DNA of 39,977 bases from Deltaproteobacteria bacterium (GTDB lineage: Bacteria > Desulfobacterota > Desulfobulbia > Desulfobulbales > Desulfobulbaceae), in the NCBI GenBank assembly GCA_024280455.1, contig JAJRQC010000068.1, forward strand, positions 1 through 39,977. The letters are read 5' to 3'. Both the position numbers and the translations under genes were made by a program. Within the stretch, counting starts at the first letter, position 1. Each line of letters opens with the position of its first letter. The notes beneath the pieces are model-generated. The model saw only the letters and a program-made list of their open reading frames with translations. It was not told the origin of the DNA and searched no databases. Shown one piece after another: positions 17,069-25,922 of this stretch.

Positions 17069-17962
17069 ATGGCCCAAAATGCGGCTCAACTGCATGTTCC
17101 GGTCATGGTAGGCGAGGTTCTGGAATGTCTTCAGCCCAAACCTGACGGGGTGTATGTGGACGGCACACTCGGGCTTGGCGGTCATGGGCTGGCCATCCTG
17201 GAAAAGTCGGCACCGTCGGGCGGACTGGTGGGCTTTGAGTGGGATCGTGAAGCGGCAGCATATGCCGCTGACCGGCTGACCGGGTTTAAAGAGCGTGTGC
17301 GGATTATTCGGGCATCCTATGCCGACCTGCTTCAAGAGCTGGAAGAAATAGGGGTTGAAGGTGTTGACGGTCTGCTGGTTGACCTTGGGGTATCATCATT
17401 GCAGTTTGACCGGGGAGAACGGGGATTCAGTTTCCAGGTGGACGCGCCTCTGGATATGCGGATGAATCAGGATCTCAAGGTCACTGCCGCCGATATTGTC
17501 GCCCGGAGCAATGAAGGAGAGCTTGCCGATATTTTGTACCATTACGGTGAGGAGCGTCAGGCACGGCGTATTGCCCGTTTTATCTGTGAGGCAAGAGTGG
17601 TGGAACCCGTACAGACGACCTTCCAGCTGGCCAACCTGGTAAAAAAAGCAGTTCCCCGGCGGTTTCATCCGGACAGGATTCATGTGGCAACCAGAACGTT
17701 TCAGGCCTTGCGCATCGCCGTCAACCGGGAACTGGACAACTTAGTCCGGCTGTTGGAAGACGGGCCTGAAGCTTTGAATCCGGGCGGACGGTTTTGTGTG
17801 ATAACCTTTCATTCGCTGGAAGATAGAATCGTAAAGCAGGCCTTCAGGAAGGACAGCAGGCTCAAGCTGCTGACAAAAAAGCCGGTTGAGCCCGGAGCAG
17901 ATGAGATCGCGGTAAATCCACGGGCAAGAAGTGCACGCCTGCGAGGGGCGATTAAAATTTAG
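17069..17962 (+). CDS. rsmH: 16S rRNA m4C1402 methyltransferase RsmH (MraW)
   Basis: A 297-residue SAM-dependent N4-cytosine methyltransferase acting at the 30S P-site. Features: HVPVMVGEVLECL, SAM loop YVDGTLGLGGHG, VDGLLVDLGVSSLQFD, RGFSFQVDAPLDMRM, ARRIARFI, FQALRIAVNRELDNL and FHSLEDRIVKQAF, all in family order, ending with the basic NPRARSARLRGA. Usual length. The start at ATG 17069 lies 6 nt after mraZ, implying coupling. Confidence 0.97.
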   Translation: MAQNAAQLHVPVMVGEVLECLQPKPDGVYVDGTLGLGGHGLAILEKSAPSGGLVGFEWDREAAAYAADRLTGFKERVRIIRASYADLLQELEEIGVEGVDGLLVDLGVSSLQFDRGERGFSFQVDAPLDMRMNQDLKVTAADIVARSNEGELADILYHYGEERQARRIARFICEARVVEPVQTTFQLANLVKKAVPRRFHPDRIHVATRTFQALRIAVNRELDNLVRLLEDGPEALNPGGRFCVITFHSLEDRIVKQAFRKDSRLKLLTKKPVEPGADEIAVNPRARSARLRGAIKI

Positions 17963-18026
17963 TTGGAATGTGGTGTCTGCGGTGGGGAACCGCAGACAGG
18001 AAGAACCCAGGGAAGAGGAGAGAGCA

Positions 18027-18386
18027 ATGATAGTAAATACGCAGATCAGGCCGTACCGCTGCCGCACAAGGTCGGTGGGAATACGTCAGCGGGTGGCCGC
18101 AAACAACTCCTGTGAAATGTCGGTGCCGTTGCGACGGGCTGTTGTTCTTGTTCTCTGTGCTGCTCTTTTTCTGGTTGTGGCCTGCGGCCAGTTTCTGCAC
18201 TGGAGAATCATGAACGGTATCCAGGTTGCCGAGCAGCTGCAGAGCGTCTCATCGGATCTTGCTGTTGAAAATATGACTCTGCTGGCCCGGCGGGCTCGCC
18301 TGATGTCTCCGGAGCACGTTAAGGCCGTGGCTGCCGTACGACTTGACCTCCATGAACCCGGCAAAGGCCAGGTTCATCGTTTGTAG
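18027..18386 (+). CDS. ftsL: Cell division protein FtsL
   Basis: A 119-residue bitopic protein. A basic cytoplasmic tail (1-37) is followed by one membrane helix (about 38-56, AVVLVLCAALFLVVACG) and a periplasmic heptad-rich segment consistent with the FtsL coiled coil. It ends in the PEHVKAVAAVRLDLHEP region that follows the coil in FtsL proteins. I chose ATG 18027 because AGAGGAG lies 5-8 nt upstream; the longer ORF from 17931 lies inside rsmH. Identification rests on topology and position between rsmH and ftsI, since FtsL sequences diverge strongly. It would pair with FtsQ and an FtsB-like protein. Confidence 0.8.
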   Translation: MIVNTQIRPYRCRTRSVGIRQRVAANNSCEMSVPLRRAVVLVLCAALFLVVACGQFLHWRIMNGIQVAEQLQSVSSDLAVENMTLLARRARLMSPEHVKAVAAVRLDLHEPGKGQVHRL

Positions 18387-18395
18387 TCACGAGGC

Positions 18396-20228
18396 ATGTA
18401 TAACATCGCGGTCAGGAAACAGAAGCGCAGGGAACGACGCCTGTTTGCGACCGGAGTGATCATGGTTTTGCTGGCAGTGGCTGGCGGAGTTCTGTATCGA
18501 TTACCCGTCTCCCTCCAGGATATCAGCAGGATTTTTCAGCTTGCTGCCGGCAAATTTTCTCTCTCTCCAGCGGACACAATGTCCGCTGGAGATGTTTTGA
18601 GGGGAACGATTTATGACCGTAATTTCAATGAATTATCTGTTTCTTATCAGCTGTTTTCCCTCTATGTGCATCCCGCAAAGATCAACAACCACAGCGATGC
18701 CGCCCAAAAACTGGCTGAAATAATCGGGGTTGCAAAGGGTGCTGTAGAAGCACAGCTCAAGCAGTCCCGGCGAGTCGTTGAACTGGCTGACGATCTTGAT
18801 GGCGACCAGGTAAAGGCTATTAAGAATCTCGAGATTGAGGGCCTTTACTGCACAAGTTCTGAAAAACGTTTCTATCCCGAGCACACTGCGGCACCCCATG
18901 TCCTTGGATATACCGTTGACGGTGTTGGACTCTCCGGGGTGGAGAGAAAGTACGATATCCTCCTGCAGCCGGGAGAGTATCAACCCGTTGATGTGCCGGA
19001 CGTGGATTTTAAAGGCAACACTGTTGCGGGGCAGAAGAGAACGGATCTGATTTTGACCCTGGATATAGAGCTGCAGAAGGCCATAGATAAAGAGTTGAAT
19101 CGACTGCTGCGTGAGCAGGGCGCCGCCGTCGGAATGGGGTTGCTGATGGAGCCTGCATCCGGGCGTATTCTGGCATTCTCAAACCAGCCCTCCTTTGACC
19201 CGAACTACTTCTGGAAATCCGAGGGGGTTACACGGAAGAATACCCTGTACAGCCCACGCTTCGACCTCAATCTGGCCCGCCCCCTTCTGGTTCGTGCGGC
19301 GGCAAGAATACAGGATGGGGAACAGTTTGCGCCCATGTTGCCGCAAACCCTTGCCGCACCGGATTTCGGACTCAGTGCAGAGCAATACGCAGACGTATTA
19401 AACCGGATAGAGTTCCTGCAGCCGGTTTTGCAAAGCCTGCCTTCTGATGTGCCGTTTAACGACGAACCGGCAGGGGGGGGGCAGAAAAATATCAGTCTGA
19501 TGCAGCTTGGCGTCGGTCTGGCCAGTTTGATCAATGGAGGGTGGAGGGTAACTCCGACTTTTGTGGACTCGGTCTATGACCAACAGCATGGGCAACGCTT
19601 TAGTCTGAAAAAAGAGGCCATAACCCGCACCCATGTCCTGAACCCGGCCATGGGGGTTGCTGTTCGCCGCGAGCTGCTGACCCATTTTACCGGTCAACAA
19701 AAAGAAAAGCTTCTGGCTTTCTCGGGGACGAGTAAGCGGGTTGTACCCGGTGGTACCATAACCAGATATGTGCAACAGCAGCTCTTTGTCGGCATGATAC
19801 CCCGAGAAAAACCGACAATGCTTTTGATTATGGCCCTTGAACGGAATACTCTTGATCCTGTACCGAAGGGGGAAAAGATCCGCTCCCTTTCATCGGTGGG
19901 AAAAACACTGTTAACAGATCTGTATGCAGGGGCACAGCAGGAACAGATTGCAGAGTATCCTACCTCCAGAAATCGGGAGAACTTTGCCCGTTTCCTCATC
20001 AGCCGCCGGGTTGAATATACCCGTTCACCAGGAAATATTGCAGTAAATAAGGTCGATATGCCGGAGTTGGTTGGAATGAGCCTGAGAAAGGGGTTGCAGC
20101 AGCTTAATCAGTTTAAGCTCCGGATTACCATCAAGGGCAGTGGGCGGATTGTTTCCCAGTCTCCCCGTGCCGGTGAGCGATTAGGGGATGTTGAGCGCTG
20201 TTTACTCACCCTGGAATCAGCGATTTGA
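18396..20228 (+). CDS. ftsI: FtsI/PBP3-like protein with a degenerate, probably inactive transpeptidase domain
   Basis: A 610-residue class B penicillin-binding protein by architecture: a cytoplasmic stub, a membrane helix (about 17-36), the pedestal domain (GTIYDRNFNELSVS at 70-83; RFYPEHTAAPHVLGYTVDGVGLSGVERKYD at 158-187), a transpeptidase-like fold (about 210-515) and a C-terminal PASTA domain (553-610). In active enzymes EPGSTFK carries the nucleophile; here the same place reads FDLNLARP (289-296), with neither Ser nor Lys. The SxN loop region is shortened and contains no such motif. KTGT is replaced by FSGTS (442-446). All three catalytic motifs are therefore gone, yet the frame is open and the fold-defining GVGLASLINGGWRVTPTFV is kept, so this is a maintained pseudoenzyme rather than a decayed gene. 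It probably keeps structural roles with FtsL and FtsQ. Confidence 0.85.
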   Translation: MYNIAVRKQKRRERRLFATGVIMVLLAVAGGVLYRLPVSLQDISRIFQLAAGKFSLSPADTMSAGDVLRGTIYDRNFNELSVSYQLFSLYVHPAKINNHSDAAQKLAEIIGVAKGAVEAQLKQSRRVVELADDLDGDQVKAIKNLEIEGLYCTSSEKRFYPEHTAAPHVLGYTVDGVGLSGVERKYDILLQPGEYQPVDVPDVDFKGNTVAGQKRTDLILTLDIELQKAIDKELNRLLREQGAAVGMGLLMEPASGRILAFSNQPSFDPNYFWKSEGVTRKNTLYSPRFDLNLARPLLVRAAARIQDGEQFAPMLPQTLAAPDFGLSAEQYADVLNRIEFLQPVLQSLPSDVPFNDEPAGGGQKNISLMQLGVGLASLINGGWRVTPTFVDSVYDQQHGQRFSLKKEAITRTHVLNPAMGVAVRRELLTHFTGQQKEKLLAFSGTSKRVVPGGTITRYVQQQLFVGMIPREKPTMLLIMALERNTLDPVPKGEKIRSLSSVGKTLLTDLYAGAQQEQIAEYPTSRNRENFARFLISRRVEYTRSPGNIAVNKVDMPELVGMSLRKGLQQLNQFKLRITIKGSGRIVSQSPRAGERLGDVERCLLTLESAI

Positions 20229-20235
20229 GCGTTCT

Positions 20236-23200
20236 ATGCAGCTGATTGATCTTGAAAAGATACTTGGTGTTGCCGGGAAAGGGAACAGCCGGGTAACCGG
20301 GCGGGTCACGGCGATTGTGTCTGATTCGCGTTGGGTTATCCCGGGCTCGGTGTTTGTTGCGGTGCGTGGAACAGTCATTGACGGCCATGATTATATCTCT
20401 CAGGCCATGGAAAAGGGATGCCTGGCGGTGGTGGCCGAGCATTGCCCTGACATGGTTTCTGAGGCAATTTCCTGTTTTCAGGTTCGGGACAGTCATGCGG
20501 CACTCGGTCGGCTGGCTGCAGCCTGGAACGGACACCCCGGTCACAGGCTGAAGCTCATAGGGCTGACCGGGACCAACGGTAAGACCACGACTTCCTGGTT
20601 GATTGAAAAAATTCTCCAGCAGGCCGGTTTTCAAACCGGAGTTATCGGGACCGTGAATTATCGCTATCAGAACATGGAAGGAAATATGGTCGTTCGCCCG
20701 GCCCCTCTGACCACCCCTGGTCCTGAGCAGCTACAGGCCCTGCTCCGGGAAATGGCGGATGCCGGCGTAAGTCATGTGTTGATTGAGGTCTCATCCCATG
20801 CTCTCGATCAGAAGCGGCTGGCAGGAATCCGGTTTGACGTGGCCCTGTTTACCAACTTAACCAGGGACCATCTGGATTACCATCAGACCATGGATTCATA
20901 TTTTACAGCCAAAAAGTTGCTTTTTTCAAACTATTTGAAAGATTCAGGTACGGCCGTGGTTGTGGTTGATGCAGAAGCCGGGAATGAGAATTACGGCAAC
21001 AGGCTTGTAACTGAGCTTGTCGGAAGAGATGTTTCGACGGTTGGCTTTGCAGAGGACTGCACCATCAGGTGTGCCCGTTTGAGGCAGGATATTAACGGAA
21101 GTTCCTGCAAGCTTTTCATCTGCGGCGAGCAGCAGGAGATTACCTCGAATCTGACCGGAACCCATAACGTGTTGAATATGCTGGCAGCTGCCGGGGTGGC
21201 CAACGCCTTACAGGTTCCCGGGCGGCAGATAAGGGCAGGGCTGGCAGCTGTCGACCGGGTGCCGGGCAGGCTGGAGCGGGTGCTTCTCAGCGGTATTTCC
21301 CCGGATAAATTGGCTGCCGTCTTTGTTGACTATGCCCATACTCCGGATGGATTGGAAAATGTGCTGGCCACCATGAAGAGCATGACCTCCGGGCGGCTTA
21401 TCTGTGTGGTCGGCTGCGGTGGCGATCGAGACACGGGCAAACGGCCGCTCATGGGTGAAATCGCCGGTCGTTTTGCAGATATGGCTATTCTTTCATCGGA
21501 TAATCCAAGAAGCGAGGATCCTATGGCAATCATAGCAGAAATTGAACGGGGTATTCAGCGGACGGGCAGCAAAAAACTATCGCAGGATGCTTTGTTTTCT
21601 TTGCAGGCAGATCAGCACGGTTACCTGGTGGAGTCGGATCGGCGCAAGGCCATTCATCTGGCCTGCAGTATTGCCCGGCCCGATGATGTGGTGGTCATCG
21701 CTGGCAAGGGCCATGAGCAGTATCAGATAATCGGCAGAGATAAAAAATTCTTTGATGATCGCCTTGAGGCAAAAAACGGTCTTGCCGCCTGGACAACTGA
21801 ACATCTGCTTGCGGCAACCGGCGGCAGGCTGGTTGGAAGAAACAGTCGAGAGGTGCTTACGGATATCTCAACCGATACAAGAACGGTTACGGCCGGGGAC
21901 GTCTTTGTTGCCCTGGTCGGCGAGAGTTTTGACGGTCATGATTTTCTTGATACCGCTATTAAGCGCGGGGCCGGAGCTTTGATTGTTGAACGGGAATTTT
22001 CCGGAGCAGGTGAGAGGATTCCAGTCATCGTGGTTGAGGATACTCTGCAGGCTCTGGGTGATCTTGCCGCCTACAGGCGCCGGATACTGGGAGAAGATGT
22101 CAAGATCGTTGCCATTACCGGCAGTTCCGGAAAGACCACGGTCAAGGAGATGGCAGCGGCTGTTTTTGAGCAGTATTACGTTCATCCGGAGTCGGCACCG
22201 GAGCCGGTGTTGAAGACCCATGGAAATTTTAACAACCTGATCGGGCTGCCCCTTTCCCTGCTGCCGCTCTCTGCCAAGCACAGGGTCGCGGTGCTGGAAA
22301 TGGGTATGAACAGGTCTGGTGAGATCGCCCGGCTGACTGAAATCGCTGATCCCGATATCGCCTGCATTAACAATGTCCAGGCCGCCCATCTGGAAAAACT
22401 GGTCGATATCAATGGAGTTGCCCAGGCAAAGGGCGAGCTGTTTGCCGGACTGCGCCCGGATGCGGTCCGGATCATTAATTATGATGATCCGGAGGTGGTC
22501 AGGCTTGCCTCCAGGTATCAGGGCCGTACCATAGGCTATGGCGTGACAGCTGCAGGCCGGCGGTATAAACCGCTGGTGCGGGTAACCAGAATCACCGGTC
22601 TTGGCGCCAAGGGGACACGGTTCACCCTTCACATCGGTGACTGGAAAAAACGAATAACCCAGGCCGTGCCCGGAACCCATAACGTGCATAATGCCGCTGC
22701 CGCTGCCGCAATCTGTACGGCTGCCGGTGTGGATGCAGAGAGCATTGTCAAGGGCTTGACTCTCCATCAGAACGTGGACAAGCGGATGGAGTTTATGAAC
22801 CTGCCCGGTGGTCTGCGGGTACTCAATGACAGTTACAATGCCAATCCCTCTTCCATGGCGGCGGCACTGACAACCGTGGTCTCTTTCGGAACCGACTGCC
22901 GGAAGGTGGCGGCCTTGGGCGATATGCTTGAGCTCGGAGAAAATGCAGTCTCAGCCCATCGTGAGATCGGTCGGCTGGCGGCGGAACTTGGGTATACTAT
23001 GCTGGCTGTGACCGGCGAGTTCAGCCCCGAGGTTGCTCGTGGCGCCCGCGAGGGCGGGATGACCAGAGATCAGGTCGTGATCCTTGCCGATACGATGGCC
23101 ATTGCCGACTGGCTGTATCATCTTTTGATCAGCGGGCGGCTCAGTGAAGGCGACTGGCTGCTGGTCAAGGGATCCAGGGGGATGCGGATGGAAAATCTCC

Positions 23201-23247
23201 TGGTCGAACTCCGGAATCGTTTTGATCCAGCTCCCAGTGAGGCGTAA
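20236..23247 (+). CDS. murE-murF: MurE-MurF fusion: UDP-MurNAc-tripeptide synthetase / D-Ala-D-Ala ligase
   Basis: One 1003-residue protein joining two successive Mur ligases. The MurE half (1 to about 510) has the ATP loop GTNGKTT (112-118), HLDYHQT, and DNPR (422-425), the motif for meso-diaminopimelate addition. The MurF half (about 525-1003) opens with a second UDP-substrate domain ([17 protein letters not shown]), the ATP loop GSSGKTT (629-635), [16 protein letters not shown], and [11 protein letters not shown]. Both active sites look intact, so UDP-MurNAc-dipeptide could be converted to the pentapeptide precursor on one polypeptide. I chose ATG 20236, just after the ftsI stop; an upstream ATG at 20188 would overlap ftsI. 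A join of these adjacent genes is known in other bacteria. Confidence 0.95.
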   Translation: MQLIDLEKILGVAGKGNSRVTGRVTAIVSDSRWVIPGSVFVAVRGTVIDGHDYISQAMEKGCLAVVAEHCPDMVSEAISCFQVRDSHAALGRLAAAWNGHPGHRLKLIGLTGTNGKTTTSWLIEKILQQAGFQTGVIGTVNYRYQNMEGNMVVRPAPLTTPGPEQLQALLREMADAGVSHVLIEVSSHALDQKRLAGIRFDVALFTNLTRDHLDYHQTMDSYFTAKKLLFSNYLKDSGTAVVVVDAEAGNENYGNRLVTELVGRDVSTVGFAEDCTIRCARLRQDINGSSCKLFICGEQQEITSNLTGTHNVLNMLAAAGVANALQVPGRQIRAGLAAVDRVPGRLERVLLSGISPDKLAAVFVDYAHTPDGLENVLATMKSMTSGRLICVVGCGGDRDTGKRPLMGEIAGRFADMAILSSDNPRSEDPMAIIAEIERGIQRTGSKKLSQDALFSLQADQHGYLVESDRRKAIHLACSIARPDDVVVIAGKGHEQYQIIGRDKKFFDDRLEAKNGLAAWTTEHLLAATGGRLVGRNSREVLTDISTDTRTVTAGDVFVALVGESFDGHDFLDTAIKRGAGALIVEREFSGAGERIPVIVVEDTLQALGDLAAYRRRILGEDVKIVAITGSSGKTTVKEMAAAVFEQYYVHPESAPEPVLKTHGNFNNLIGLPLSLLPLSAKHRVAVLEMGMNRSGEIARLTEIADPDIACINNVQAAHLEKLVDINGVAQAKGELFAGLRPDAVRIINYDDPEVVRLASRYQGRTIGYGVTAAGRRYKPLVRVTRITGLGAKGTRFTLHIGDWKKRITQAVPGTHNVHNAAAAAAICTAAGVDAESIVKGLTLHQNVDKRMEFMNLPGGLRVLNDSYNANPSSMAAALTTVVSFGTDCRKVAALGDMLELGENAVSAHREIGRLAAELGYTMLAVTGEFSPEVARGAREGGMTRDQVVILADTMAIADWLYHLLISGRLSEGDWLLVKGSRGMRMENLLVELRNRFDPAPSEA

Positions 23248-23252
23248 ATTCC

Positions 23253-24332
23253 ATGCTCTATCACCTTCTCTATTCGCTTCATACCCAGATCAGCTGGCTC
23301 AACGTCTTTCGTTATATCACCTTTCGCTCCATTGGTGCGGCAATAACCGCGTTTCTCATTCTCTGTATTCTAGGGCCGAAATTTATCCGCTGGCTGCAAC
23401 TCAAGCAGATAGGGCAGGTGGTTCGTGCCGACGGCCCTGAATCGCATCTGAGCAAGCAGGGGGTTCCGACAATGGGCGGGGTTCTGATTCTGGCCGCTAT
23501 GACGATTTCGACCCTGTTGTGGGCGGATCTGACCAGCGGTCTGGTCTGGCTGCTGATCGGAATCAGTCTGTTTTTCGGCGCTATCGGAGCGATAGATGAT
23601 CTGCAGAAGGTGACCAAGGGCAACAGTAAGGGGCTTTCCCCCCGCGGCAAGCTGCTGCTCCAGGTTGCCGGGGCCTCGATGGTCGGCCTGTATCTGATTC
23701 TGCATCCGGAATACGACGGCAGGCTGGCTATCCCGTTTTTCAAAACCTTTCATCCGGATCTTGGCTGGTGGTATATCCCGTTCACTGTTCTGGTCATTGT
23801 CGGGGCCTCCAATGCGGTCAATCTGACCGACGGTCTTGATGGGCTGGCGGCAGGACCGGTGATGATCAGCGGTTCGGTGTATCTGATTTTTTCTTATGCC
23901 GCCGGTAACGTCATTGTGGCCCAGTATCTGCAGATTCCCTATGTTCAGGGCGCCGGTGAGGTGGCGGTGTTCTGCGGAACTTTGATCGGGGCCTGCCTGG
24001 GATTTCTCTGGTTTAACGCCTATCCGGCCGATATTTTCATGGGCGATGTGGGCTCGCTTTCCCTCGGCGGAACCCTGGGCGCGGTATCGATTATCACCAA
24101 GCAGGAATTTCTGCTCGCCATTGTCGGCGGGATTTTTGTTATGGAAGCGGTCTCGGTTATCCTTCAGGTCGGCTATTTCAAGATGTCGGGTGGTAAGCGT
24201 ATTTTTCTCATGGCCCCGATTCACCACCATTTTGAGAAGAAAGGCTGGCAGGAACCCAAGGTCGTGGTCAGGTTCTGGATTATTTCCATTATTCTTGGCC
24301 TGCTGGCCCTGGCAACCCTGAAGCTGCGTTGA
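23253..24332 (+). CDS. mraY: Phospho-MurNAc-pentapeptide translocase MraY
   Basis: A 359-residue integral membrane enzyme with about ten helices that makes lipid I from UDP-MurNAc-pentapeptide and undecaprenyl phosphate. Characteristic segments: [16 protein letters not shown] at the N-terminus, [11 protein letters not shown], the catalytic region [49 protein letters not shown] and the cytoplasmic histidine loop [13 protein letters not shown]. Usual length. It starts 5 nt after murEF and its stop abuts murD. Confidence 0.97.
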   Translation: MLYHLLYSLHTQISWLNVFRYITFRSIGAAITAFLILCILGPKFIRWLQLKQIGQVVRADGPESHLSKQGVPTMGGVLILAAMTISTLLWADLTSGLVWLLIGISLFFGAIGAIDDLQKVTKGNSKGLSPRGKLLLQVAGASMVGLYLILHPEYDGRLAIPFFKTFHPDLGWWYIPFTVLVIVGASNAVNLTDGLDGLAAGPVMISGSVYLIFSYAAGNVIVAQYLQIPYVQGAGEVAVFCGTLIGACLGFLWFNAYPADIFMGDVGSLSLGGTLGAVSIITKQEFLLAIVGGIFVMEAVSVILQVGYFKMSGGKRIFLMAPIHHHFEKKGWQEPKVVVRFWIISIILGLLALATLKLR

Positions 24333-24334
24333 TC

Positions 24335-25681
24335 ATGGAGCTTACCGCAGGCACAAAGGCCGTTGTTCTTGGCCTTGGGACTTCAGGACTTGCCGTACTC
24401 AGATACCTGCAGAGCCGGGGCCTTGAGGTAGCGGTTTCAGAATTTCGCAGTGATGACGACCTGAGCGATAATGAGAAAGCCGTCTGCCGGGGGCTGGCGT
24501 TTGAGACCGGCGGCCATAGTGAAAAATTTGTTCTCTCGGCCGATCTCGTGGTGCCGAGCCCGGGCGTACCGCTGGATCTGGATGTGCTTAAGGCGGCCCG
24601 GGAAAGAGGTATTCCCATTGTCGGAGAACTGGCCCTTGCCGCCGGGGAAATTTCGGTTCCGGTGATCGCGGTTACGGGATCAAACGGAAAAACCACGGTC
24701 ACCGGCCTTATCGGTGAGCTCCTGCAGAGCAGCGGTTTCAGGCCGTTTGTCGGCGGCAATATCGGGAAACCACTGCTGTCGTACCTGTTTGAGGCGCAAC
24801 AGTATGATGTGGTGGTCCTGGAGTTGTCCAGTTTTCAACTGGATTTATCGGGTGCATTCAGGCCGGATGTCGGTCTACTGCTCAACCTGTCGCCGGACCA
24901 TCTGGACCGTCACGGTGATATGGCGAGCTATACCCGGGCAAAACAACGAATTTTCTGTAATCAGGAGCCCGGGGATACCGCGATTTTAGGCGGTGATGAT
25001 CCCCTGGTCATGGAATCGGCCCCGGGGTTGAGCGGCCGGGTTTACACTTTTGGTTATGGCCCTGACAGCGAGGCCCGGATAGTTGAAGATCGGGTTATCG
25101 TAACCCGGGACGGGCGTGAAGATATTTTTGAGCTTAAGGAGACCCGGCTCAACTCCAGGGTCAATCGCTTAAATGCGGCCGCCGCTATTCTGGCGGCAGG
25201 ATGTGTCGGTGCAGATTCCGAGGGTATCAGGAAGGGGCTTTCAAACTATACCCCGCCGCAGAACAGGATGACCCCGGTTGCCGAGATTAACGGAGTTTGG
25301 TTTATCAATGACTCAAAGGCCACCAATGTCGGAGCCATGGCTGCCGCCCTTGAGAGCTGTCCCTCCAGCGTGATCCTGCTTGCCGGGGGCAGAGACAAGG
25401 GCGGAGATTTTTCCGCCATACGGGAACTGGTCAGGGAAAAGGTTGAGACAATGCTCTGCATCGGTGAGGCAGCAAAAAAACTGGTTAACACCTTCTCCGA
25501 TGTTGTTGCGGTCGAAGAGGCAAAGGATATGGCTGCCGCAGTCGACAGGGCAGCCTCACTTGCAAAGCCCGGCTGGATTGTTCTGCTGGCTCCGGGCTGT
25601 GCAAGTTTTGATATGTTTTCCGGTTACGCCGAACGAGGCCGGGTGTTTACCGGATTGGTTCACAATTTGAAGGAACGTTGA
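24335..25681 (+). CDS. murD: UDP-MurNAc-L-alanine:D-glutamate ligase MurD
   Basis: A 448-residue cytoplasmic ligase. The UDP-binding N-terminus is VVLGLGTSGLAVLRYL; the ATP loop is VTGSNGKTTVTGLI; LELSSFQLD, LNLSPDHLDRHG, FINDSKATNVGAM and LLAGGRDKGGDFSAI are the family blocks. ATG 24335 is preferred; a TTG at 24329 overlapping the mraY stop would add two residues. In the usual dcw order ftsW would follow, but here the next gene is a small CxxC protein. Confidence 0.96.
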   Translation: MELTAGTKAVVLGLGTSGLAVLRYLQSRGLEVAVSEFRSDDDLSDNEKAVCRGLAFETGGHSEKFVLSADLVVPSPGVPLDLDVLKAARERGIPIVGELALAAGEISVPVIAVTGSNGKTTVTGLIGELLQSSGFRPFVGGNIGKPLLSYLFEAQQYDVVVLELSSFQLDLSGAFRPDVGLLLNLSPDHLDRHGDMASYTRAKQRIFCNQEPGDTAILGGDDPLVMESAPGLSGRVYTFGYGPDSEARIVEDRVIVTRDGREDIFELKETRLNSRVNRLNAAAAILAAGCVGADSEGIRKGLSNYTPPQNRMTPVAEINGVWFINDSKATNVGAMAAALESCPSSVILLAGGRDKGGDFSAIRELVREKVETMLCIGEAAKKLVNTFSDVVAVEEAKDMAAAVDRAASLAKPGWIVLLAPGCASFDMFSGYAERGRVFTGLVHNLKER

Positions 25682-25694
25682 AAAGAGGTAAGCG

Positions 25695-25922
25695 ATGACA
25701 AAGATATGTTGTGTCTGTCAGCGGATTGAACAGGGCGAATACTGGAAAGATGAAAACGACTATGTATTTGCCTCTAATGAACGGGTGACCCACGGCTATT
25801 GCCCACTCTGTTTTGACGTGGTGATGTCTGATCTGATGGAGTATATTAGCGAAACCCATCCGCAGGCAAAGGCAGATGGAGTCGCAGCAGGCGTCGATCA
25901 CCGGACTTCCGCATGCGCCTGA
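25695..25922 (+). CDS. Small two-CxxC putative zinc-binding protein in the ftsW position
   Basis: A 75-residue protein with two Cys pairs, CCVC (residues 5-8) and CPLC (36-39), the second preceded by THGY. This spacing suits a zinc ribbon or rubredoxin-like knuckle (inference). I see no signal peptide or membrane segment. The start is ATG 25695 with AGAGGT about 6 nt upstream, and the stop lies 10 nt inside murG, so it is translationally coupled. The open frame, ribosome site and overlap argue for a real gene. I do not recognise a named family; short proteins with a CxxC and a second HGxCPxC motif are seen in deltaproteobacteria, from memory. Its location between murD and murG is where ftsW normally lies. 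Confidence 0.75.
   Translation: MTKICCVCQRIEQGEYWKDENDYVFASNERVTHGYCPLCFDVVMSDLMEYISETHPQAKADGVAAGVDHRTSACA

Noticed and set aside
18396-20228. Calling ftsI a pseudogene
   Set aside because: The frame is fully open, domain order is kept and the PASTA domain is intact; motif loss without frame decay suggests a maintained pseudoenzyme.
21868-22767. 299-codon antisense ORF in murEF
   Set aside because: A shadow of the strong MurF coding frame; no recognisable domain and no start signal.
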